Shown: positions 36,795-48,885, counted from the first letter of the stretch. The stretch is 64,000 nucleotides of DNA from Caprimulgus europaeus (GCA_907165065.1 OU015538.1:21343165-21407164); one strand, 5' to 3'. Notes: generated by a model from the sequence alone, not told the origin. Numbers and translations are program-made.

Positions 36795-37222
36795 GAATCT
36801 TCGAATGTTGTGAGCTGGAAGGGACCCACAAGGACCATCGAGTCCAACTCCTGTCCCTGCACAGGACAATCCCAACATTCACACCATGTCCCTGAGGGCC
36901 TTGGCCAAATGCTGCTGGAATCTTGTCAGGCTTGGGGCCATCAGCACCTCCCTGGGGAGCCTGTGCCAGTGCTCCACCACCCTCTGCCTCAAGAACCTTT
37001 TCCTCATGGCCAACCTCCCCCTCCCCTGCCACATCTTCCTGCCATGGCCTCTGCTCCTGGCGTTGGTGGCCAGAGAGAAGAGCTCAGCGCCTGCCCCTCC
37101 TCTGCCCCTTGGGAGGAAGTTCCAGACCGCCAGGAGATCTCCTCTCAGTCTCCTCTTCTCCAGGCTGAACACACCAAGTGACTTCAGCCTCTCCTCGTGT
37201 GGCTTCCTCTCTAAACCATCCA
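36795..37222 (-). mobile_element. CR1 LINE, 5'-truncated, minus strand, ORF2 C-terminus open
   Basis: The plus strand opens AGAATCTTCGAATGTTGTGA, an antisense CR1 3' end. The minus strand reads one uninterrupted frame with [38 protein letters not shown] and VEHWHRLPREVLMAP, ending LAKALRDMV and a stop. This is the C-terminal part of CR1 ORF2. It belongs to the same subfamily as the plus-strand copies at 51717-52172 and 54800-55327 and stops at the same codon. The antisense strand is also open, which creates a spurious frame beginning MSLRALAKCC. Confidence 0.95.
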
Positions 37223-38754
37223 TGGTAGGTGATGGCTGGGATAGAGGGGTGTGGGGACACCACAACCTGTCACACCCACCCAACAGCCTGGAGCGAAGCC
37301 CTCTCCTAGGGATGGAGAGAGATGGAGCAGAGCTGGCCACCCCTGCGTGGTCTGCAGGCTCGGAGGGAGCCCCAAGGCTCTGCCCTGCGGTGCGGGAGCA
37401 CGGAATGGATGCAGCACCCGCGTGGGCACAACCCCAGCCCGGTCCGTGGGGCTGCCTCTGCCTCCACCTGTGCTGAATTTGGTCTAATGACTTAAACACA
37501 GACCCTGTTTCCATGCAAACATCCCGAGTGTTCTGTCCCTGGTGGCGAGGAACCTCCTTAAATCAAAGGCGGGCGCTGCGATAGCCGGGGCCGCAGCTCT
37601 CTGCGTTATTGATCACATCTGGGCTGCCGGGGCTGGGCCAGCGCCGAGCTGGAGCCCTCGGGATGGGTCTGCTCCCTCCCCGCTGCCCCTCAGCCCTGGC
37701 CCTGCACAGCCCGGGCGCCGAGAGCTGGCAGGAGGGAGCAGAGAGGCAGCGAGCCCCTGCCAGCACGAGCCTCCCAGCCCCACGCCACGGATTCCCTTTG
37801 TTTCTCACGTTCCCAGGAGTTTCTAAGCACACTGAAGGCGGTTCTCATTGTTTGGTAGAGCTTTGTACTAATTCCTTGTTGCCTCAGAGATTTGGGCATA
37901 GAAAGGCTTGCAAAAAGGAAGAGATTTGAGGATTTTCCCTCCCTCTCCCCTCCAAATGTGATTAAACACAAATCTCCCCTCCCTTTGGCGCACGGTGCCG
38001 CGGCGGTGGCTGGCAGCGTGGCACCGGGGTGGCCGCCCAGGCTCGAGGCTCTGTGCCGTGGATGAGCAGCTTCCCATGATCCCAGGCTCATTCCCGAGCT
38101 GCTCCTGGTAACTCCTGGTCATTAATGGTGTGGGACGTGCCAGCGGTGGGGGGGTCCCATGCAGCTGCTGCCTGGGATGGAGCATCGGTGGTGATGTAGC
38201 ACGTTGCCTGGGTTTCCAGTACACAATGAAAAGGTTTTTGAGGCAATTGTAGGTGTCACAGCTTATGGTCACCAGAAGATTGCTGGTGCTCAGCGTGGGA
38301 GGGAGGCAGGGAAAGGCAAGATGAAGGTCTGGGGGTGAAGTGGAGGACAAGCTGCAGTTATCCTGGCCAAGCCAAGGTGGATGGTCTGCACCCACCGTGA
38401 TGGTTCTCACCTAATGCAGGTGCCGCAGCGTTGACAGGATTCTGCTGCTGTGCCCTTGGGCGTGGGGGCTGCTCAGCACCTCCAACAATGCCCCAGGGTG
38501 TGGGGCAGCCCTGACTCAGGTGCCAGGTCCCATGTGCCTCCATATGGGACACTTGCACCAGAGACCTCTGTGCTCCCATCTCCTCCCTCCCTGCCTGTCA
38601 AGAGCCTCTGAAGAGCAACAAGCGGCACGGCCCCTCGGGGAGTCACCAGTCATGTCCCATCTCACAGGCAGGATTCTTCCTGTCACATTGTTTTGTCTGG
38701 AAGCAGGTCACCTCTCCTTTCCATAATATCACATTTCCAGGACAGCGCTGCCCG
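37223..38754. other. GC-rich unique DNA
   Basis: CpG-richer runs lie at 37560-37700 and 37985-38045. Several overlapping open frames have no recognisable domain. No gene call. Confidence 0.4.
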
Positions 38755-39215
38755 CAGACCTGCCATTCATGCTCCATTGGAGAGCCGCTGCTGCCCGCAA
38801 AGAGCGCGGAGCTAAGTGATGTCTTAATTCATTGCACATCCTTAAATAAAGGAGAGAGAAAGAAAGGGAGCGGCTCAAGGTCAGCACTCATTGCTGAGTG
38901 AGATTTCTTCAGCAGATTGTCTAAAATAGCCTGGAAAAAATAAATAAAAGCAAACTGATGGGCACGCTGCACTGAGGTAATAGCGGGGTGAAGATGAAAG
39001 GAGAAGTGCCAGCCTGACTGCTGGCTCGGTGTGAGGATAAAACCCTGGCAACAATCTTCTCAATGATATTGTAATGGTTGACCTGAATGCTTAAAAAAAT
39101 ATGTAATTGCTGACTTGATCATTGCAGATGCTGAAGCCATTTGTGCTTGGCTAAAGCTGGGAGAATCCTTCAAGAAGTATTTAATGAATAAAAATCTCAA
39201 AGTCTTGCTGGAGCT
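38755..39215. promoter_or_regulatory. Candidate conserved non-coding elements
   Basis: An AT-rich, repeat-free region with CTTAATTCATTGCAC, AAATAAATAAAAGC, ATATGTAATTGC and TATTTAATGAATAAAAATC words. Probably more than one short element. The role is inferred. Confidence 0.3.
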
Positions 39216-39300
39216 GACCACATTCATTTGAAGTCAAAAGAAAGACTCTCCACGACTTCCTTGAGCACTGGATCAGGCCCCCTGCAAGAGTTTAGGAGGT
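39216..39300. repeat. Possible ancient amniote repeat trace
   Basis: The words TTTGAAGTCAA and CTGGATCAGGCCCCC, about 45 bp apart, resemble a very old interspersed repeat pattern remembered from reptile and bird genomes. The match is short and from memory only. Confidence 0.2.
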
Positions 39301-41439
39301 TTCTATTTTGCTTCGTGTTCCACAGATACTCCTATGAGTACTTTGGGGGGGTTGTTAACTGGAGTTTTTGGCAGAAGGTGAACTTTGCAGGTTGCTGGTG
39401 TGATACATTTGCTAGGATGGGGTGGAATTATTCCAGTAGAAATTGCAAGTCCACAGCTGACCACCTTCGAAGGGCTACCTGCAACCAGGGTGGTGGCCAT
39501 GGGTTTGCTCACTCATTTCCAAAGCACTGGGTCTGGTTTGTCCAGGTGTGAGCAAAGGAGAGCCGGTGGGATGCAGAAGGTACCCGACATCCCTTTACAG
39601 CATCCTCGGGAGGTGGCTGCCCAGGCTGGAGGAGAGGAGGGCTGGGGGGGCCTGGACACCTTGAACCATGTCCCCTCATTTGCTGCTCTGGTTGGTTGTT
39701 TCTAGTGAGACAAGGAGAGCACAGGTAAGGAATGTGTGTTACACTCAGGGCATAAACAGTGTCACAAACAATTCCCAGAACATGTGTGTAACCATTAAAT
39801 GTCAGCTGGGTGTTCCCAGCTCCGATGGGACACAGCGGAGAGACCAGAGCCTCCTGGAGACAGGGAGGAACCAAACTGCTAGGAGAGATGGGTAATGCCA
39901 TTGCCATAGTTTTGTCCAAAACATTGCTCCCTGGTCAAAAAGAAAACACTGCTGAAAAAAAGAGGAGTTCAAATGTAGGCGGGTGCCTCAGAGGATATTT
40001 CACCAGCACCGTGATTACAGCCCTGCTGACAGCTTCCTGGCCTGGAGAGCTGCTCAAACTGATAACGCTGGGCAGGGCACAAGAGTGGTGTCAGGAGCAC
40101 AGGAGTTTCTGGCCATTAAGTACCAGGGAGAGCAAGTGCCCAAGTGTCCTCTGAGCCAGAGGAGCGGGCTGGGACGAGCGCTCAATGCCCACCAGGCCTT
40201 GGCCAGGTGAGTTGTGCAGCACTTCTCCCACATCAGCAGCACCACAGGAGGATGGTTATGGTGGCAAGAACTCAAGAGTTAGGAAAAGATGGGCTGAAGT
40301 CACCTTTTCTGTAAGATCTTCTCCTCCTGGCCCTCCCTGCAGGCAGACAGTGAGCCCCAAGCTGTAAGAACAGGTCACACAGGTCGGGGGGTTGATGTGG
40401 TGTCTCTGGTCCAGGGCTGGGGATACACCCAGCTCCATCCACAACCTGCTCTTTCCCACTTGGCCTTCTCAGGGCTCATGGCTGGGCACAGGTCCCGCCT
40501 TCCAGCAAAGCAGCAGCAGCACCCAGACCTGTGCTGAAGTGGTGTGTGGTCACTCCTGCCCGGGCATCCCTGTTCCTGCCCCACCGCTGCCTTCACTTCC
40601 CTGGAACGTGGTTGTTTCCACAGCCCATTGAGCGCCTGCCAGCTCCCCCACTCGCTTACCGAGAGCTGCAGCACAGACAGCACAAGATGAAAAGAATCGG
40701 CAATTTTGAGTGCCCAAATTAAAGCAGTTGATTTTTTTGATGGTACTTGGCCTTTTCTATCACACTCTCCATGTTCAAAGCGCAGCTCCTGAGGGTTCCT
40801 CCAGAGCCACGGATGTTCAGCACTTCTGAAATCAGCTCCCATGATCTCAGATTTGAATATCCAAGCAGTGAGGAGCTGATGTGCACCAGTGAAAATCACA
40901 GATGGGGAGACCCATGGCATCACTCAGCCATTCTGCAGCAGGGTCCCACCAGTCCCCACAGGAATTCTCCAGAGCCTGAATCCCAAGCCCATCCATCCTT
41001 TTCCTGCTTCCCAACCTCCATCCTGATCAGGATGCAGCATTTTGATGGCAGAGATGCAGCAGATGTTGATGGGTGAAGTGCAAGCTGTCACTGCTGGAGG
41101 CTCAGCACGTGGCCAGGCTCGGGCAGGGGGACATGAAGGCACATCCCAGGCACAAACCACCTTCCCACTTTGAAACTCCTGCTCTAGAGAGACCTGATGA
41201 AGAACGACAGCGCTGTAACGAAGCACTTGCCAGGATTCAGCGTATTTTGTGCACGAGCTGCGTTCTCGGGAACAGATTAACCGTTCTGGCTGAAACTCCC
41301 CAGAATGATTTAGCTTGAGGCAGACACCGGCATGGAAAATTTCATCTCCAACAATTAAAGTCTGGCAAAGCCAGGAGCAACTGAAAACAGTCTTGTAATG
41401 TGCAGAACGGGCTAAGCTCAGTAACCAGCCCTGCACCCA
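39301..41439. other. Unique non-coding DNA, no gene recognised
   Basis: Mixed composition. Open frames up to 182 codons exist on both strands without domains. No repeat family is recognised. Confidence 0.4.
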
Positions 41440-41700
41440 GTGCCCCATTTACTCATCTATTTCTGTAATTATTTGCTTAATCACAGAACACTTTTAATAC
41501 TGTAAGCATAATTAATGCATTATTAAGAGCCGTGCAGGCCATAAACCTCCTCGTGTCATAAGCAGAGCAATTTGCATTTGCAGACATGTTTTCATCCGAA
41601 GATCTGAAAGCACTTTCCTGAAGGAGACATCATTAACCCGGGGTTACAGCTGGGGAGACCGAGACAGAGCGAGCGCGACGCCAATCGCCGCTTTCACTGC
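41440..41700. promoter_or_regulatory. Candidate conserved non-coding element with POU octamer
   Basis: An AT-rich, repeat-free block with TGTAATTATTTGCTTAATC, CATAATTAATGCATTATTAA and an exact ATTTGCAT octamer at 41570-41577. The density of homeodomain/POU-type cores suggests a developmental enhancer, but this is inference from motifs alone. Confidence 0.35.
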
Positions 41701-41932
41701 TAATGTCCTCGCCTGGCAGATCGCTCAGACGGGGCCTCCTGCACCAGAATACACAATGGCAGGTCCTGCAGCCCTGGGAGGAGCTCAACCCACACCTCTG
41801 TGGGGAGAGTCACCCACCATGCTGGCTCGTCATTGTCCTCACCATGGCAGAGTGGCTGCTGGCATCCAGGGCTCCAGAAGGAGAGGTGAAAGTCCCCATC
41901 CCTGGTATTTAAAAGCCGGGCAGATGAGGTGC
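41701..41932. other. Short unique spacer
   Basis: No gene or repeat is recognised between the AT-rich block and the CR1 tail. Confidence 0.4.
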
Positions 41933-42006
41933 TCAGAGATCTGGTTTAGCAGTTGGACTCGATGATCTCAAAGGTCTTTTCCAACCAAGTGATTCTGTGG
42001 TTCTAA
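41933..42006 (+). mobile_element. CR1 LINE 3' tail, plus strand
   Basis: About 74 bp of CR1 3' end: GTTGGACTCGATGATCTCAA, then CTTTTCCAACCAAGTGATTC, ending in TGATTCTGTGGTTCTA, the 8-bp terminal repeat. Severely 5'-truncated, typical of incomplete target-primed reverse transcription. Confidence 0.9.
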
Positions 42007-42360
42007 AAGGATGGCACCGAGATGACAGGGGGAGAGCAGAGGTGCCATGTCTGGAGACATACACAGCCCAGGTGGCTGGAGCTCTGGGTGTCCATATGTC
42101 CCACCCAGGGATGGGACCATGGGCAGTGCTGGTGGGACCTGCAGTCTCCATCACACAGGTGGCTGAGTGTAGTGCCTTGGGAACCCCCACGACCACCTGT
42201 TCCACGGGAATTTCAGAGGTGAGACTAAAATATTTTGGTTTAGTTTGGAATTTACTTTCATTTACATTTATTTTGAGAGCAACACACTGGTAGTGCCTGA
42301 GTGTGAGAGAAAACGTGTTCCTCGCTCCGTGCATCCTCCCAGCTCCATGGGAGCAAGCAC
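42007..42360. other. Unique spacer
   Basis: AT-richer text lies at 42220-42285. No gene is recognised. Confidence 0.4.
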
Positions 42361-42606
42361 CTTTCCTTTCCTTTCCTTTCCTTTCCTTTCCTTTCCTTTC
42401 CTTTCCTTTCCTTTCCTTTCCTTTCCTTTCCTTTCCTTTCCTTTCCTTTCCTTTCCTTTCCTTTCCTTTCCTTTCCTTTCCTTTCCTTTCCTTTCCTTTC
42501 CTTTCCTTTCCTTTCCTTTCCTTTCCTTTCCTTTCCTTTCCTTTCCTTTCCTTTCCTTTCCTTTCCTTTCCTTTCCTTTCCTTTCCTTTCCTTTCCTTTC
42601 CTTTCC
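42361..42606 (+). repeat. (CTTTC)n microsatellite, about 49 nearly perfect copies
   Basis: About 245 bp with no visible interruption, indicating recent expansion or homogenisation. Open FPFLS-type and KGKER-type frames across it are by-products. Confidence 0.98.
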
Positions 42607-45106
42607 AGGACCAGTGGAGGGACAGAGATGTTTTCTGTCCCAGTTTGCTCTGAGAAGCCTCCAGAGGTGGGAGCTTCCCAGGACTGGAGCAGAGTGACCC
42701 TGAAACACATCCCTCTGTGCTATCTCCCAGGCATCCCTGATGTTCCAGTGCTGAGGGAGCCGGGACAACTGGATGAGCCCCCTCCTGAACTGGGGCTGCT
42801 GGTGGCTGGTGCTGGGAGAAGGCAGAGGCTGCGCTGGCTCTGTGGCTGTTCCCGCAGGTGTCAGTTTGAACAACAAACGTTATTGTTTATAAAATACTTT
42901 GCAATTCATTTCCTGAAAGAGCAGCAACGTGTCAGACCCCCAACAGCAACACCCACCCAGCGCTCAATGAAGCGCCTGCTGCCAGCAGCGTGCCCGTGCC
43001 CTGTCCCCAGCGTGTCCCCTGCCAGTCTTGCTGTCCCCAAAGGGCTGTGGGTGGAGCAGTGTGGAGAAGGAGATGAGTGAGGCTCACCCAGGCCCTGCTT
43101 TCAAAAGCCTGCTGGAGGGGAGGGCAGTTTTCCTTCCCAAGGACCATTTTTGGTCTCCCTGGCTAGAGACAGCCACAGCTGCCTGGGGACAGCAGAGCTG
43201 GAGGATCCCCACTTGCTGTGGGTGCCCAGGCTGTGACACCTGGGGACATCAGCTCCGTGGATTCAGGTTATTCCCCACAATATTCCTGCAGGAGTGGGGG
43301 TCCCTCTCCCGTGCTGGGGGTGCCCAAGGCCCCGGCTGCAGCGTGGCCCGGCGCACTGAGCTGGCTCAGGGCTGGGCTGTCTCCCTCAGTCTGTCTGGGT
43401 TTGATCAGGTTTTCCATCCCGGAGCTGAGCGGCTTCCCCCCGATGACAGTGTCGTCAAAACGATTCCTTTTTGACACAAATCCTTGGCTTTGACAGCTCA
43501 ACATTTTCTGACAGAGAAAACCAAAGCAAAACAAGGCGCTCTTGGAAATGTCTCAACCAGCTGCGGTGTAATGTTGATGAGATTGTACATATTTGGGTGA
43601 GAAAAGGAACGGGAAACAACCAAAGCTTCCCTCGCTCCGTTCCTGGGGGTCGGACTTCAAAGCCCCCGACAGAGCTGACAAACCCCGGGCGCTGGCAAGC
43701 GAGGCGAGGGGGGAAGGACAGCTGCCCCCCGCCACGCTGGCACATGTGGGCACCGCTGCGGGCAGCAGGCAGAGAAAATCACAGTCACAAGGGTTTGGGG
43801 TGGAAAATAGTGATTTCTTTCCACTGGAGCTTGTCGGTGAGCTTTGCCGCGGGAAGGGCGACGGGGCTCTGGTTACCCGGGGAGGAACCGAGCAGAGCAG
43901 CGTGTTCCCATCAGCTCCCCCCTCACCCTGCCAAGGAGCAGTTTCATGGTAATTGGCTCAGAAGTGTCAGATATTCCAACCCCTCTTGCCTTTTAATAAC
44001 TTTCCTGCATAACAGCTTGCCCAAAATGTTAAGCTGCTTCGAGGCTGAGCTGTGCTGACTCCACTTTTCCAACAGGCAAAGGTCTCTCTTCTGCTCTCTC
44101 TTGCCGGTTCTTCAGCTCCTCTCCTCACACCTTCCTGCACCCTGAGTCTGGAGAAACAGAGGAGGAGGGAAAAAAACCCAAACAAACATGCCAGCATGTC
44201 AGGGCTGGAGATGTCCTGTTTCACAGGTTGCATTGCAAAGAGAAAGATATTAAAAAAATATATAAAAAAATAAATCAGAATGTTGCTTTGGTTAAAAAAA
44301 CCCCAACAAACCCTGGTAGGGGTGATAAAAACAAAACTGTCCTTGGGTATATGTTTTTTTTTTTAAACAAGCCTCAAAATATTTATCAAGTCTGCTTTGT
44401 CTGGGTGAAAGGAAAATGGGGCTGCACAGGAGGGTTTGTAGCCATTCCGAAATGCCTGGATTTGCCATATTTTCTGTGGGAGATTGGGACAGAGAAAAGG
44501 GTGCGGATGGGGAGGCATCCACCTGGCACTCCATCCATGCTCCCGCTCCCAGCATGTTGCTGAACTGGGACCAGCAGGGAGAGCAAGGGTCGAGAGCCAG
44601 GGCCAGCCCATGCCAGTGAGGGTCTGTCCTGGTGCCCCCCCAAAGCCCACCGCCCCTCCTGCCCCGGGTTCTGCCAGGACAGCTCCGCTCCGCGCTCCGG
44701 TGGGACTCGGGATGTGGAGCTCCTTGGTGCTGGAGAACTGGAGCACCAGGGAGAGGCTTGATGTTAATTGAGAGCGATGTCTTTGAGATAGGAGAATGTG
44801 AAAAATGAGCCCTTAACCATGGCCGTGCTGGCTGTTAGGAGGCTGCGAAGAGCTGGAGGAGGGGATGAAGGGCTCTTCCTCTGTGAAAAAATCCTCCCGG
44901 TTCCACTGGATAATCCCAATTTACAAAACAGCTGAGTTTTAGAATGCTGCCATAACCCACTCATTAGCCCTCCCTGCCAACCAGCGCCTCTGGGGATTTG
45001 CAGCTGAAGGTGGGACGGGTGGTTTAGGAGATAATTGCTGCACACGCTGGAACCCCTTAGGAGGTGGCACACTCTAATTTTGGTGAATTCCTCTGGGTGC
45101 ACAGGC
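42607..45106. other. Unique non-coding DNA
   Basis: 44215-44365 is A/T-rich with homopolymer runs. 43480-44060 holds overlapping open frames without domains. No gene or repeat family is recognised. Confidence 0.4.
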
Positions 45107-45206
45107 CAGGAGGGCTGTGCTGTGCTGTTCCCTGCCATCCTGTGCCACGCCATGCTGTGCTGTTCCGTGCTGTGCCATGCCATGCCATTCCATGCTATGC
45201 CATGCC
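45107..45206 (+). repeat. Degenerate pentamer repeat (TGTGC/TGCCA)
   Basis: About 100 bp built of imperfect TGCCA, TGTGC and TTCCG-type pentamers ending exactly where CR1-like sequence begins, at about 45207. Confidence 0.85.
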
Positions 45207-45595
45207 ATGCCCTTGTGAGGTCCCATCTGGAGCATTGTGTCCAGGACCGGAGCCCCCAGCACAAGAAAGATGTGGAGCTGTTGGAGCGGGGCCAGAGGAG
45301 AGCCAGGAAGATGATCCAGGGGCTGGAGCACCTCTGTGCTGGAGAAAGGGTGGGGGAGCTGGGCTTGTTTTAGCTCTTAGGAGAAGAGAAGGCTCCAGGG
45401 AGACTTCACTGTGGCCTTCCAGTGCCTGAAGGGAGCTTAGAAACTGGAGAGAGAGTGACTTTTGCCATTGGCAGAGAGTGACAGGACAAGGGGAAAGGGT
45501 TTTAAACTGAGAGAGGGGAGATTTAGGTTGGATATTAGGAGGAAATTTTTCACCCAGAGGGTGGTGAGACCCTGGCCCAGGTTGCCCAGAGTCCT
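45207..45595 (+). mobile_element. CR1 LINE internal fragment, plus strand, truncated at both ends
   Basis: The plus strand translates to ORF2 C-terminal text HLEHCVQDRSPQHKKDVELL and KMIQGLEHLCAGERVGELGL, then reaches an in-frame stop at TAG (about 45371). It continues as recognisable CR1 nucleotide sequence to GTTGCCCAGAGTCCTGCC. The normal 3' end and terminal repeat are missing, so the copy has lost its 3' end by deletion or recombination after insertion. Confidence 0.9.
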
Positions 45596-47619
45596 GCCAG
45601 TACTCAGACCCCGGGCTGGGGACAGGAATGTGTGACCAACAGATTTTAAACTGTCCAGGAGTCAAACTTGACAAAAGCGCCTGTCTGCTCCCAGAATTCC
45701 CCACCACCAGTTGGGTTTCCCAAGCCCTTTAAACTGTGGGGTTCTAATAACGTTTCCAGGGGACAATTTCACACACACAAAAGGTACTGGTGGGCCCGGT
45801 TCCCCCACGGCTCCCAAGTGATTCCTCTGCTGAAGGATTTTCCTTTCCTCCTGAGCAGCATTTAGAGCAGGGCTCGTCCTGCCGTGCTGCGGCACCAGCC
45901 AACACCCTGCTGGAAAACCAACCAGAGAAGGGAACCTGATGGCAAATGTGACACCAAACTGACCATGGGGGCTGAAGCTCACCCCCCGTCCCCGGAGCCC
46001 CTGCAGAGCTGCAGAACAAAGGGGGAGAGGGGGGGAAGGTTTCTTTCAGAAGCTGTTTCCATTTTCCAGCTCAGGGACAGAGTTGAGCCGTTTCCCCCGG
46101 GGCTTAGCTCGGCCTGAAAACAGGAACATCAGCTTTTACCATAAGCGGCCGTGCCCGCAGAGCCGCCGGCAGCGAGATCAGGGGGTTCCTAACGCCTGCG
46201 GATTGCCCCTGCTCTGGGATGGTCCCAAATATCCTTTCCAATGGAATGTTTAACCCTTGAGCAGGAGGAGACCCCCAGCGTGGAGCTGCTGGACAGGCTG
46301 GCACAGGATTATTTTAAGCAGAGGTTTAACGCCCATTGGAAGCGTTTGCTCATCCCCTCCGCGTGGAGCTGGGCGGCTCCTCAGTGTGCAAAGCCTTGTG
46401 CCTAGATGGGAGATGCTGCCCAAGAGGCCTTCAAAACATCACAGTGCTGGCATCTCCGCTTCACTTCTCTTCTTCCAGTGAGGAGGAGGGAAAAGCCCTT
46501 GGGTCAGCCCTGAGCACGTCCCTCCTTGATGGCTCCATCCTCCCATTAGCTCGGGACCCCCGCGACGCCCAGCACCGCTGGGGATTGTGCTGCCTTTTGC
46601 TCCCTTTCATCCGCTCTGCGACGTTCATGCTCTGCTGTAAGGGCCAGGGAAGCATTTCCACTTTGAAGGACATCAGCGAGACCCCGGGGGCTTGCCATTA
46701 AAAGGAAGATGGGGAAGGAGGAAGAAAAAAGACCAGCTCAGCCATCTCGGCTCTTTCTTCTCCATTTTTCTCCCAAGTCAGAAGTTCCTAATTGGACTGA
46801 GCTCTGCAGGGGCCGCGGGTCCCATCTGGACCACCAGCCCCCCCACGGCCTGACGGGACCCCACCATGGACCCAGCACATCAGCTGTGGGATGGAGCCGC
46901 TGCCAGCCCCTGTCTCACCACTCATCTCCCCCCACTCCCAACAGAGACATTTATTTCTGCAAAGATGTGACAGAAAAGGTGGAATGAATAGTTGCAAAGA
47001 TCTGAAAAACATTTTTTTGTGGTGGGAAATACATTCAGGGGAAGAGTGAAAAAATAAATAAGAGGGAAAGGTTTGGAACTGATGGAGAAAACAGGGTCCT
47101 GTCAGGGCGTCCCAGGGAGACCCCGTTTCCCATTAATGGAGAAAGCAAATTGGAGGCTAATTGCTGGATTTGCTGGAGGTTTTTACCTTGTTTGAAAGGG
47201 GATCTGTGTTCTGATTCATGCGTCCTGCGCACCGAGCCAGCAGCTCCGGGACACAACCTGCTTTAGCAATCAGGCGTCCCCGGGGACACTGGTGACAATG
47301 ATTTCTGAGGCAGCACATTGCCCCGTGTGGCGGCTGGCTGGGGAGGGGGCCGGCCAGATCCACCTCCCTGGCTCTGGAGAAGGACCACGAGCCCACCCAG
47401 CGCTCAGCTGGAGCACCTGATGGTCCTGGACCCCCCCCAGGGCTTCAAGCCCCTCACCCAGTTCCCCCAGTGCTGCTTTCTGCTTGTCCATCTTGGCACT
47501 TTTTTGCCACTCTGCAGGTTGGGACTTCTGAGGTGGCAGGACACTCATGGACACTTGTCACCCAAAGCTGACCAAATCTCTTCACTATTGGAGGGGATAT
47601 TCCATCTTGACAGGGGCTG
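45596..47619. other. Unique non-coding DNA, no gene recognised
   Basis: Mixed composition with AT-richer text at 47000-47200. No repeat family or convincing exon. Confidence 0.4.
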
Positions 47620-47727
47620 CCAGAGGTGAGGTTACCAGAGGTGGGATTGCCAGAGGTGAGATTACCAGAGGTGGGATTACCAGAGGTGAGATTACCAGAG
47701 GTGAGATTGCCAGAGGTGGGATTGCCA
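47620..47727 (+). repeat. 15-bp minisatellite (CCAGAGGTGRGATTR) x7
   Basis: Seven full 15-bp copies vary at two purine positions. The period is a multiple of 3, so one frame is periodic on each strand (Ser-Gly-Asn-Pro/Leu-Thr on the minus strand). Confidence 0.95.
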
Positions 47728-48654
47728 CTGCCTTGCAGGAGGCATCTCCAAAGGAAGGGTGATGGAGAGGAGAAGGGACACGGCAGCCCTGGGGAGCAGC
47801 ACGGCTCGGGGAGGGGACATGCTGGGGTATTTACTGCTCCTTCTGTTTGGAAAAAGAGAGAAGGGGTTGAAGGGAGATGAAGGGCAGGAAGGGATGAAGA
47901 CAGGAGAGGTTTTCCTCTTGCCTGGTGGCTGGGTGGGCATCGGGCAGACATCATTTTGGGAGGCTGTGGGGCATCTCATACATAAACAGCTCATGGGAAG
48001 TGGACCCCAGTGCCTGGTGCCTTGGTGGCTCCTGGGGACTTTTGCTTGAGCATCACAACTGCAGATGGTCACCTTCAAGACCTGGTGGGAGTCAACCACC
48101 ATCATGAGTCAACCACCATGATGGGGGATGCAGCTCAGAGCCTGTGTTTGCACACTTGCTGCCCCATGTTTTCCAGCTGGGAAACTGCTGAATGAATTTT
48201 AAGCTTCATGAAAGCCAGACCTAGAAGAGCATCGGTCAGTGGGTGTCCTGCAGGCTCCTTCCCCGAGGCCACCACCATTCCATGCCCAGACAGCCGTTCC
48301 CATCCCACGTTCAGCCGCATCCCTCCAGGCCCAGGAGCACGGGCGATGCTGGTGCTGCAGGTGCTGGCGCTGACACCCCCGCGGCTCTGAAGGGAGAAGG
48401 GGCGGTGTCACACGCAGGGGCTGGCACGTCGCTCTGTCACATAGTAACGGGGAAAATATTTTATGCATCAAAACCAATATTTTGGCAAGATCCTCCACAG
48501 GCACTCGTGAGCGCTCATCCCCGCGCGGGGAGCCGGCTGCGCTGAGCCTCTGGGCTCGGTGCTTTTTGTTCTTTGCACGAGGCCCAGCCTGAGGTGGGTG
48601 CTGCTGCCAAGGGAAAAATAAATAGGAAAAGATGAGTAAACACCCTGTTGTCTG
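47728..48654. other. Unique non-coding DNA
   Basis: No gene or repeat family is recognised. Confidence 0.4.
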
Positions 48655-48885
48655 CTGCACCCACCAAACTGTTTCTGTTCTTAAAATAATTGCATACGTG
48701 TTAAATGCTGACTAATTAATGTGCACATATTTAGAGGAGGATTAACGGCGATGTAATCAATGTGGATCTATTACGGCTAATTACGTATGTGTATCTATTA
48801 CATACCTCCTAATCTTCTATAAATATGGTTTTTATAATCACTTCGTTAGCAGGTATCTAAAGTAATGCAAAGAATTTGCAACACA
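48655..48885. promoter_or_regulatory. Candidate conserved non-coding element, TAATTA-rich
   Basis: The most AT-rich repeat-free block in the window. It contains GACTAATTAATG, GGCTAATTACG, AAATAATTGCATACG and GATTAACGGCGATG. Homeodomain-type cores are spaced through about 200 bp, with sharp composition borders. The enhancer role is inferred. Confidence 0.4.

Noticed and set aside
36886..37476. An apparent protein family (beginning MSLRALAKCC) appearing at three places
   Set aside because: It is the antisense strand of the three related CR1 copies at 36795, 51717 and 54800; the sense frame is the CR1 ORF2 C-terminus.
42245..42876. Open frames of 116-202 codons with KGKER or FPFLS repeats
   Set aside because: Translation of the CTTTC microsatellite.
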